A DNA stretch of 12,093 bases, from positions 1 through 12,093 of the forward strand of contig JBLHLB010000092.1 of NCBI GenBank assembly GCA_047618505.1. Direction: 5' to 3'. Below, piece by piece: positions 6,636-12,093 of this stretch. Below the pieces are notes generated by a model, which saw only the letters and a program-made list of their open reading frames with translations, had not been told where the DNA came from and did no database searches. Made by a program: the position numbers and the translations under genes. The stretch is from JBLHLB01 sp047618505 (GTDB lineage Bacteria > Planctomycetota > UBA1135 > GCA-002686595). The number at the start of each line of letters is the position of its first letter. The first letter of the stretch is position 1.

Positions 6636-9600
6636 TCAAGGCAGCAGGATGTTCCCGTGCGCCTTGATCTTGTAGCGCACGCCGCCGCCGAGTGCTCCAT
6701 TGCAAAGGGAGCTATCGGCGGACCCGAGCAGCACGACGCGGTCGTTCGTGTCTCCATCGATGTCGATCACGAGGTCCACTGAGCCGCTGGTGTGCCCGGA
6801 GCGGCGCATCACCCAGATCCAGCCGAGATCGCCGGGGCTCGACCAGAGTGACGTGCTGCAATCGGGCCCGCTGATGGGGCGGAAGATGCTCACGTCCTGG
6901 CTCGTCCAATCGGCGGATCCCACTACGGCGCCTTCATCCGCGTCGTGGTAGTAGAGATCGCTGATGCCGTAGTTGAGTAGGCGCAGCTCACGCATGGCCG
7001 CCGCGTGCACGTGGTCCGGATGACCGTGGGGCGTCCAGAATTGAATCGTGGTCGTGGCCGGGTTGCGGCCCATGCAGCCCTGGATGATCTCGTCGACCAT
7101 GGCCATGTCAAAGGCAGCATCGTGGAGTGGCCCCTCGCCGCTGAAGATTATGTCGCCATAGCCTGCGCCGAACATCAACACGTTGCTCGGTCCCAGCTCC
7201 ACCAGGAATATCCCCACGTTATTTCCCACGCCAGGATCGCCACTGGACTTGTCGCGCACGCTGTAGACGCACCAGATGCCGCGGCCGTCCGGGGTCACTT
7301 GCACGAAGTCGTAGCGCCCCTCCTTGTAAGGGAACGAGGTGTTGCCCGAGGCATCCTCGGCATTGCAGCTCGCACCGCTTTGGACGGTGATGTAGCTCGT
7401 TTCCAGCAGACTGTCACTGCCGGCCGAGCCGCTCACTGTGAGCTGCACGGAGTAGGTACCCTCTGTGGTGTAAGTATGGCTGGGGTTCGCGGCCGAGGAT
7501 GTGAATCCGTCGCCGAAGTCCCAGGCCCAGGTGTCGATCGTGCCCACGGAGAAGTCCGTGAACTGCACCGCCAGGGGGCTCGTGCCGCTGGTGGGCGTGC
7601 CGCTGAACTGCGCCGTCGGGGGTGTCCCGCCGGAGTCCACAACGATTCCGTTCGCGAGGATCTCCACATCGGCCCCATCCGGTCCCGTCGCGGTTAGCTG
7701 CACGGTGTAGGTCCCGGGCGTCGTGTAGGTGTGCGAGGGGTTGCGCTGGGTGGATGACGCTCCATCCCCGAAGATCCAGCTCCAGGCGGTAATCGACCCC
7801 GTAGAGGTGTCGGTAAACTGCACGTTGAGCGGCGCGTCTCCGTTGGTCGGGTTGGCGTTGAAGCTCGCATCGGGCGCAGGCGTATCGACCACAATCCCGT
7901 TGCTCAGGATCTCGATGTCACTGCCGCCCGGCCCGGTCGCGGTTAGCTGCACGGTGTAGGTCCCGGGCGTCGTGTAGGTGTGCGACGGGTTCGGCTGAGA
8001 GGAAGTCGCCCCATCCCCGAAGACCCAGGCCCAGGCGGTGACGGAACCGATGGAGGTGTCGGTGAATTGCACGACGAGCGGCGCGTCCCCGTTCGTGGGG
8101 TTAGCCGTGAAGCGTGCGTCCGGCGCGGGCGTGTCGACGACGATGCCGTTGCTCAACAGTTCCGTATCCGCGCCACCGGGGCCGGTGACGGTCAGGCGCA
8201 CCGAGTAGGTTCCCGGCGTAGTATAGGTGTGCGACGGGCTGGGCTGGGTCGATGATGCGCCGTCGCCGAAGTCCCAAAGCCAGGCGTTGACCGACCCGCT
8301 AGATGTATCCGTGAACTGCACGACAAGGGGCGCGTCGCCGTTGGTCGGGTTAGCGCTGAAGCTGGAATCCGGCGCCGGCGTATTCACGACGATTCCGTTG
8401 ACCAGCAGCTCCGTGTCTGTGCCGCCAGGTCCCGTGACCGTCAACAGAACCGAGTAGGTCCCCGCAGTCGTATAGGTGTGCGACGGATTACGCTGCGCAG
8501 AGGTCGCGCCATCCCCGAAGACCCAGGCCCAGGTGTCGATGGCGCCGCTAGAGGTGTCCGTGAATTGCACGGCTAGGGGCGCAGCGCCGCTGGTCGGATT
8601 CGCGCTGAAGCCCGCGGTCGGCGGACCGGGTCCGCCGTTGCCTACGACGATACCGTTGTTCAAGACCGAGGTGTCCGAGCCGCCGGGTCCCGTGACGGTC
8701 AATTGCACGGTGAAGGTTCCTGCGAGCGTGTAGGTGTGGGACGGGTTGACCTGGTTGGAGGACTGTCCATCGCCGAAGTCCCAGCTCCAGGTGTCGATCG
8801 CTCCGCTGGACGCGTCTGCGAATTCCACAACCAGGGGAGCCGTTCCACTGGTGGGGTCGGCGTTGAAGTCGGCCACGGGAGCCTGTTCGTTTACGCTGAT
8901 CCCATTGCTCAGGAACTCGCTGTCCGTTCCGCCTGGGCCGACTGTCGTCAAGCGCACCGAGTAGACGCCGGGCGTCGCATAGACATGGCTCGGGTTGCGC
9001 TGATTTGAGAACTGACCATCTCCGAAGTCCCAACTCCAGGTGTCGATCTCGCCGCTTGAGGTGTCTGTGAACTGCACCAGGAGGGGCGCTACCCCGGAGG
9101 TCGGGTTGGCGTTGAAGCTCGCTACCGGCGGGTCGGGGTCGTCCTCTAATACGGTGATACCACCGGGGAGGGTTGTCGAATCGCTGTCCGTCTGACCGCT
9201 GGCGGTCAGGCTGACGCTGTACTGTCCGGGCGACGCATAGGTGTGTGAGGGATTCGCCGCACTGGAGGTCGCGCCGTCACCGAAGTCCCAGAACCAGGTG
9301 TCGACCGTGCCGGAGGATGTGTCCGTGAACTGCACGACGAGGGGCGCGGTACCCGACGTTGGGACGGCGTCAAAGCTGGCTGTAATATCGTCGCCGCTGG
9401 AGGACCCCAGCACGATGATCAAGTCTTCGACGGTCTTGACGCCCGTGCCGTTGGGGCCGAAGGCGCCGAGGGCAACCGTGTAGGTGCCGGGCTCCAGGAA
9501 CGTGTGCTGCGGGTTGCGCGCGGCAGAGTACATGCCATCGCCGAAGTCCCATCCCCAGGCATCGATGTCGCCGCTGGATTCGTCGGTGAACTGAACGACC

Positions 9601-9776
9601 AAGGGTGCTTCACCCGTCGTCGGTTCGGCGGAGAACTCCGCAATGGGCGGGTCTTCTTCCCCACCCTCGTCGACAAATCTGTCGCCGCCGCCACCACCAC
9701 CACAGGCAGCTAGACTCATGAACAGGGGCCCTAGTAGGACCGCAAACGACCTTCCCTTTGAAACGCGGAACAGCAT
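6636..9776 (-). CDS. Lipoprotein with nine PKD repeats and a C-terminal metallo-beta-lactamase-fold domain
   Basis: Predicted surface or periplasmic lipoprotein of 1046 residues. Residues 1-25 form a signal peptide ending in the lipobox LAAC (Cys25), followed by six glycines and an acidic linker. Nine PKD (Ig-like) repeats of 82-87 residues follow at 43-801, each with a form of APLxVQFTD, W[DVI]FGDG, NPSHTY and GTYxVxLT; PKD domains usually act as spacers or bind partners. Residues 802-1046 differ. They contain TPHGHPDHVHAA with His917, His919, Asp921 and His922 matching the HxHxDH metal motif, then SGHTSGSV (His995), LLGSAD (Asp1021) and KAHGN (His1040). These resemble the metal ligands of metallo-beta-lactamase-fold hydrolases. 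The domain has five cysteines. The ATG at 9776 has GAGGTG just upstream. The substrate cannot be told from sequence. The gene converges on nuoN and lies downstream of ppiC on the same strand. Confidence 0.88.
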   Translation of the reverse strand: MLFRVSKGRSFAVLLGPLFMSLAACGGGGGGDRFVDEGGEEDPPIAEFSAEPTTGEAPLVVQFTDESSGDIDAWGWDFGDGMYSAARNPQHTFLEPGTYTVALGAFGPNGTGVKTVEDLIIVLGSSSGDDITASFDAVPTSGTAPLVVQFTDTSSGTVDTWFWDFGDGATSSAANPSHTYASPGQYSVSLTASGQTDSDSTTLPGGITVLEDDPDPPVASFNANPTSGVAPLLVQFTDTSSGEIDTWSWDFGDGQFSNQRNPSHVYATPGVYSVRLTTVGPGGTDSEFLSNGISVNEQAPVADFNADPTSGTAPLVVEFADASSGAIDTWSWDFGDGQSSNQVNPSHTYTLAGTFTVQLTVTGPGGSDTSVLNNGIVVGNGGPGPPTAGFSANPTSGAAPLAVQFTDTSSGAIDTWAWVFGDGATSAQRNPSHTYTTAGTYSVLLTVTGPGGTDTELLVNGIVVNTPAPDSSFSANPTNGDAPLVVQFTDTSSGSVNAWLWDFGDGASSTQPSPSHTYTTPGTYSVRLTVTGPGGADTELLSNGIVVDTPAPDARFTANPTNGDAPLVVQFTDTSIGSVTAWAWVFGDGATSSQPNPSHTYTTPGTYTVQLTATGPGGSDIEILSNGIVVDTPAPDASFNANPTNGDAPLNVQFTDTSTGSITAWSWIFGDGASSTQRNPSHTYTTPGTYTVQLTATGPDGADVEILANGIVVDSGGTPPTAQFSGTPTSGTSPLAVQFTDFSVGTIDTWAWDFGDGFTSSAANPSHTYTTEGTYSVQLTVSGSAGSDSLLETSYITVQSGASCNAEDASGNTSFPYKEGRYDFVQVTPDGRGIWCVYSVRDKSSGDPGVGNNVGIFLVELGPSNVLMFGAGYGDIIFSGEGPLHDAAFDMAMVDEIIQGCMGRNPATTTIQFWTPHGHPDHVHAAAMRELRLLNYGISDLYYHDADEGAVVGSADWTSQDVSIFRPISGPDCSTSLWSSPGDLGWIWVMRRSGHTSGSVDLVIDIDGDTNDRVVLLGSADSSLCNGALGGGVRYKIKAHGNILLP
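7687..7736 (-). repeat. 50-base exact direct repeat, copy in PKD unit 8
   Basis: This stretch is identical over 50 bases to 7936-7985, offset by exactly 249 bases, which is one 83-residue repeat unit. It codes for the part of the PKD fold around SHTYTTPGTYTVQLTATG. Exact identity at the DNA level, including third codon positions, indicates recent duplication or gene conversion. Confidence 0.9.
7936..7985 (-). repeat. 50-base exact direct repeat, copy in PKD unit 7
   Basis: Partner of 7687-7736, one repeat unit away. The match breaks at both ends: C7686 versus G7935, and G7737 versus C7986. Confidence 0.9.
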
Positions 9777-9961
9777 GCCCCACCTCTCGGAGGGGCGGAT
9801 TCCCAGTCTTGACGCGAACCCTCAGGCGTGGTCTAGGGAAGTGTTCGTGATGTGTGAACGGTCCCCCAGGCGTTCGAGGGGCGACTTTCTAACGTTCCAC
9901 ATACCGGCCGAGAACGGTGGTAGAGGCCCTTCTGGGATCAAGAAGCGGCTGGGCCAGCGGG

Positions 9962-9993
9962 GAAAAATACGCGCGTGGCCCAGTGCTCTGGCC
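9962..9993 (-). terminator. Possible weak terminator of ppiC
   Basis: Just after the ppiC stop on the - strand, GGCC and AG (9993-9990, 9989-9988) can pair with CT and GGCC (9983-9982, 9980-9977) with one unpaired base, around a four-base loop. About eight bases later the strand reads TATTTTT. The gap between the stem and the T-run is longer than in a good intrinsic terminator, so read-through into the lipoprotein gene is possible. Confidence 0.33.
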
Positions 9994-9999
9994 GGCTCC

Positions 10000-10278
10000 C
10001 TAGCTGCGTTCGGTGATCTCAATCAGGTGGTAGCCGAACTGCGTCTTGACCGGTCCATGGACTTGGCCCACGGCCTCATTGAAGACTACGGTGTCGAACT
10101 CTTTGACCATTTGGCCCGGGGCGAACTCACCGAGTGCACCACCTTTCTGGCCAGAGGGGCAGGTGGAGTGTTCTTTGGCGACGTCCTGGAAGGGAGTGCC
10201 GCCTTCGATCTGAGTCTTGAGCTCGTTGCACTTCTCTTCGGTGGGGACAAGGATGTGGCGGGCAGATGCTTTCGTCAT
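10000..10278 (-). CDS. ppiC: Parvulin-type peptidyl-prolyl cis-trans isomerase
   Basis: Single-domain parvulin of 92 residues, almost the length of E. coli PpiC (93). It speeds cis-trans switching of peptide bonds before proline. The whole protein is the catalytic domain: His8 in ARHILV, Cys40 in HSTCPSGQKGG, LGEFAPGQMV (about 49-58), the EFDTVVF segment with Phe61, then TQFGYHLIEI with Phe81 and His84. His8, Cys40 and His84 match the conserved active-site positions of the family. There is no signal peptide, so a cytoplasmic location is expected. The frame extends upstream to 10371, but that part is low-complexity and unlike the family; the ATG at 10278 has GAAGGA just before it and gives the canonical N-terminus. 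The gene diverges from the sulfatase and lies 223 bases upstream of the PKD lipoprotein gene. Confidence 0.93.
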   Translation of the reverse strand: MTKASARHILVPTEEKCNELKTQIEGGTPFQDVAKEHSTCPSGQKGGALGEFAPGQMVKEFDTVVFNEAVGQVHGPVKTQFGYHLIEITERS

Positions 10279-10328
10279 GATTCCTTCGGTTGGAGCACAG
10301 GTGGAGTGTCTGTGATGTTTCGTGAAAC

Positions 10329-10347
10329 GGGGTGGGGGGGAGGAGGG
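10329..10347 (+). promoter_or_regulatory. G-quadruplex-type motif in the ppiC-sulfatase divergent region
   Basis: The + strand has GGGG, T, seven G, AGGA, GGG, which satisfies the four-runs-of-three-G rule with loops of one to four bases. It lies in the 111 bases between the two divergent starts, 43 bases upstream of the sulfatase ATG. If it folds it could affect transcription in either direction. Folding and function are inference. Confidence 0.4.
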
Positions 10348-10389
10348 CGTAGGATAACCAAAGAACAGCACCCGCGCGAAAGTTGAACC

Positions 10390-11865
10390 ATGAGCTACAC
10401 CACTATCTCTCTAGCATTGGCAATCAGCCTCCTTTGCAGTCCGGCCCAGTTCTCGCAAGCCACTCCTGTGAACCCCCTGGGGAATTCACCTGGTCCGCCA
10501 AACGTCGTCCTAATTCTGGTGGATGACCTAGGCTGGAGCGACGGTGCCGCCTTTGGCTCGGGCTACTACGATACTCCAAATGTGGATCGTCTCGTTCGCG
10601 AGGGCGTGCACTGCACGACGGCCTATGCCGCCTGCGCGGTCTGCTCTCCGAGTCGTGCTTCTATACTTACTGGGCGTAGTCCGGCCCGCATCGGCGTCAC
10701 CGATTGGATCCACCACCACGGACCGGAGGCCCGCGAAGATATCGCCGCGGGCGCCTTCGTCGGTGGCTTCGATCGGTCGCGCGGGCGCGAGCTCTTGACG
10801 CCTCGAAGTCGATCCTGGCTGCCCGAGGATGAAGTGACTCTTGCGGAGCACCTTGGGGCCGAGGGCTACGCGACTGCGCATGTGGGCAAATGGCACCTTG
10901 GACCAAAGGGACACTACCCCGAGAACCAGGGCTTTGATCACAACTTGGGGGGCTTCGAGGTCGGGCAGCCGCCGGGATGGTTTGACCCCTTCGAGGGCGG
11001 TGGCTTTGATGGCATTGTCGGGTTGCCGACTCGCGAGGAGGGGCAGTACTTGACCGAGCGCGAGGCAGACGAAGCCGTCGTTTTTATTGAGGACAACAGT
11101 GAGGTCCCCTTCTTCCTCTACCTCGCGCAGTACGCCGTACACGCGCCGATCGTCGGTCCGCCGGACCTGGTCGAGAAGTACAAGAACAAGCAGCCTACGA
11201 ACCACCGAGTACCCGCCTACGGGGCCATGGTTGAGGCGTCGGATCGCGCTGTTGGGCGAGTGCTCGACAGCCTCGATCGCCTGGGGCTGGCGGATAACAC
11301 CCTGGTCATCTACACGTCAGATAATGGTGGAGCTACCCACTTCCCGGCGACGGACAATGCGCCCCTAAGGTTGGGCAAGGGCTTTCCCTACGAGGGTGGA
11401 CTGCGTGTGCCCTTCGTGGCGCGTTTCCCTGGCCGCTTGCCCGCCGGCCAGACCATCGATCAAGCGGTCATCGGCACCGATGTGTTCGCGACGATCTGCG
11501 CTGCGACGGGGATCGATCCGCCCCAGGGGCGCTCAATGGATGGAATCAATATCATGCCGCTCCTGACGGGGCGCGGCTTGATGGAGAAGCGCGAACACTT
11601 GGTTTGGCACTTCCCCCACTATTGGTGGGGTACGAACGTGCGACCCTATTCCGTGCTGCGGGCGGGGGACTGGAAGTTGATCCAGCGCTACGACGGGAGT
11701 GCACCGGAACTCTTTAACCTGCAGCTCGATCCCAGTGAGAGTTCGAACGAGGCCGAGGTACAGCCCGAGCGCGTGGCGCGGATGTCAGAGCTTCTCTTTG
11801 GGGAGTTGGGCCGCATGGGAGCGCGCTTCCCACGGCCGGATCCGAATTACAAGCCAAAGCGCTAG
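10390..11865 (+). CDS. Secreted sulfatase, Cys-type (family S1)
   Basis: Hydrolyses sulfate esters, with calcium bound in the active site. It has 491 residues, normal for the family. Residues 1-24 look like a signal peptide (hydrophobic core 7-16, probable cleavage near SQA-TP), so it acts outside the cytoplasm. Metal-binding Asp45-Asp46 lie in LILVDDLGW. The CSPSR motif at 85-89 holds the Cys85 that a maturation enzyme converts to formylglycine, followed by ASILTGR. Lys167 and His169 lie in GKWHLG, His251 in VHAPI, Asp311-Asn312 in SDNGG, and Lys330 precedes EGGLRVPF. The C-terminal part has LRAGDWKLI and ELFNLQLDPSE, typical of the small C-terminal domain. No maturation enzyme is in the window. 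The ATG at 10390 lacks a strong Shine-Dalgarno sequence. The substrate (polysaccharide or small sulfate ester) is not decidable here. Confidence 0.95.
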   Translation: MSYTTISLALAISLLCSPAQFSQATPVNPLGNSPGPPNVVLILVDDLGWSDGAAFGSGYYDTPNVDRLVREGVHCTTAYAACAVCSPSRASILTGRSPARIGVTDWIHHHGPEAREDIAAGAFVGGFDRSRGRELLTPRSRSWLPEDEVTLAEHLGAEGYATAHVGKWHLGPKGHYPENQGFDHNLGGFEVGQPPGWFDPFEGGGFDGIVGLPTREEGQYLTEREADEAVVFIEDNSEVPFFLYLAQYAVHAPIVGPPDLVEKYKNKQPTNHRVPAYGAMVEASDRAVGRVLDSLDRLGLADNTLVIYTSDNGGATHFPATDNAPLRLGKGFPYEGGLRVPFVARFPGRLPAGQTIDQAVIGTDVFATICAATGIDPPQGRSMDGINIMPLLTGRGLMEKREHLVWHFPHYWWGTNVRPYSVLRAGDWKLIQRYDGSAPELFNLQLDPSESSNEAEVQPERVARMSELLFGELGRMGARFPRPDPNYKPKR

Positions 11866-11988
11866 CAGCCCGTCAGGAAACAGCCGCTCCCCGCGCGGCC
11901 CCACGAATGGTCTGGCTGCGGTGTCAAAACCACCCATGCCAGAACCACCGATATAGGTACAGCAACAGTACTGCTACGTGGGGGAACC

Positions 11989-12008
11989 GGTCGCCTTGCC
12001 AGGCGATC
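11989..12008 (+). other. Stem-loop downstream of the sulfatase
   Basis: TCGCCT (11991-11996) pairs exactly with AGGCGA (12001-12006) around the loop TGCC, and a G-T and a G-C pair extend it to eight pairs. No T-run follows. It could be part of the sulfatase 3' end or of an unrecognised RNA. Confidence 0.4.
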
Positions 12009-12073
12009 CCTGGAGACCAATTGGGCAGCGGCTGTTCTTCAACAGACCGCTTGTCCAACAAGAGCGCGGGCCC

Positions 12074-12093
12074 CGCGACGCATTTGCGTCGCG
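12074..12093. terminator. Strong hairpin at the window edge, possible terminator
   Basis: CGCGACGC (12074-12081) and GCGTCGCG (12086-12093) form a perfect eight-pair stem with an ATTT loop. The window ends at the last paired base, so a T-run cannot be checked. It overlaps an alternative stem, CGCGGG (12065-12070) with CCCGCG (12072-12077). It could terminate the sulfatase transcript or that of a gene coming from the right. Confidence 0.4.

Larger units (their letters stand above)
7374..9650 (-). repeat. Tandem array of nine PKD-coding units
   Basis: Nine in-frame units of about 246-261 bases lie inside the lipoprotein gene. In protein order they cover residues 43-128, 129-213, 214-297, 298-384, 385-466, 467-549, 550-632, 633-717 and 718-801. 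Units 6, 7 and 8 are the most alike, sharing PAPD at the start, NPTNGDAPL and NGIVVD at the end, which points to recent duplication. Units 1 and 2 are the most diverged. Unit 1 has HTFLEPGTYTV where the others mostly have HTYTTPGTYSV. Confidence 0.9.
11866..12093. other. Region without a supported gene, rich in inverted repeats
   Basis: This 228-base stretch follows the sulfatase. No frame has a convincing start plus a family-like protein. The sulfatase frame stays open after its TAG but has no ATG, GTG or TTG, and a - strand frame is open from the window edge to a stop at 11924. It contains GCCGC/GCGGC (11883-11899), a distant pair AACAGCCGCT/AGCGGCTGTT (11879-11888 and 12027-12036), a hairpin at 11989-12008, CTTGT/ACAAG (12050-12062) and a strong hairpin at 12074-12093. 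It may be a 3' untranslated region, the end of a neighbouring transcript, or a small structured RNA. Confidence 0.4.

Noticed and set aside
6636..7373. C-terminal domain of the lipoprotein as a PIG-L/LmbE-type deacetylase because of HPDH
   Set aside because: That family has a HPDD motif near its N-terminus. Here the order HxHxDH, then GHTxGS, then an Asp after a hydrophobic strand fits the metallo-beta-lactamase fold better.
7005..7697. 230-codon + strand frame opposite the metallohydrolase domain and last PKD unit
   Set aside because: The - strand frame has clear lipobox, PKD and metal-binding motifs; the + frame has none.
7729..9483. Several similar + strand frames of about 76-85 codons recurring at repeat spacing
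   Set aside because: They look like a family of small proteins but are only the antisense reading of the PKD units, which explains both their similarity and their spacing.
7374..9650. CRISPR-like array because of regular spacing
   Set aside because: The units are about 250 bases, in frame and code for PKD domains; there are no short identical repeats with unique spacers.
9810..9838. TTGACG with a 17-base spacer to TCTAGG on the + strand as a promoter
   Set aside because: The -10 element is poor and no + strand gene follows; the nearest genes here are on the - strand.
10279..10371. N-terminal extension of ppiC to a start at 10371
   Set aside because: The extra 31 residues are Pro/Ser/His-rich and would read through the G tract and divergent promoter region; the ATG at 10278 gives the normal parvulin N-terminus and has a GAAGGA ribosome binding site.
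9643..10386. 247-codon + strand frame opposite ppiC and the lipoprotein start
   Set aside because: It crosses two well-supported - strand gene ends, and its translation has no family features.

Overview
The window is GC-rich bacterial chromosome with densely packed genes. It falls into two parts. Positions 1 to about 6600 hold the distal, membrane-arm end of a 14-subunit-type NADH:quinone oxidoreductase (complex I) operon, in the order nuoJ-nuoK-nuoL-nuoM-nuoN, all on the + strand; nuoJ probably runs in from the left. Positions 6636 to 11865 hold three unrelated genes: a long lipoprotein gene and a small parvulin gene (ppiC) on the - strand, and a secreted sulfatase on the + strand. The last 228 bases carry no gene I can support but contain several inverted repeats.

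Region by region: nuoJ and nuoK share the TGATG junction. nuoK, nuoL, nuoM and nuoN are separated by gaps of 60, 58 and 84 bases, and each gap contains a potential stem-loop. nuoN and the lipoprotein gene converge on a G/C-rich hairpin at about 6612-6631. The lipoprotein (1046 residues) has a lipobox signal, a poly-glycine linker, nine consecutive PKD repeats and a C-terminal domain with the metal-binding motifs of the metallo-beta-lactamase fold; it is the most unusual gene here. ppiC lies 223 bases upstream of it on the same strand. ppiC and the sulfatase diverge from a 111-base region that contains a G-quadruplex-type G tract.

The five Nuo proteins form the proton-pumping membrane arm of complex I: NuoL, NuoM and NuoN are the antiporter-like subunits, and NuoJ and NuoK couple them to the quinone site. 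The catalytic subunits should lie to the left of the window. The lipoprotein and the sulfatase both look exported and hydrolytic, which suggests a free-living heterotroph that breaks down external polymers or sulfated compounds, but nothing in the sequence ties the two together in one pathway.

Taxonomy is inference only. A Cys-type sulfatase, a PKD-rich surface lipoprotein, weak or absent Shine-Dalgarno sequences, and a long NuoL with a His-rich loop in a GC-rich genome would fit Planctomycetota or a related group. Myxococcota and Verrucomicrobiota cannot be excluded. I found no CRISPR array, tRNA, rRNA, insertion sequence or prophage. The most notable items are the PKD-metallohydrolase lipoprotein and the intercistronic hairpins; I did not find a multi-gene novel system that I could defend.
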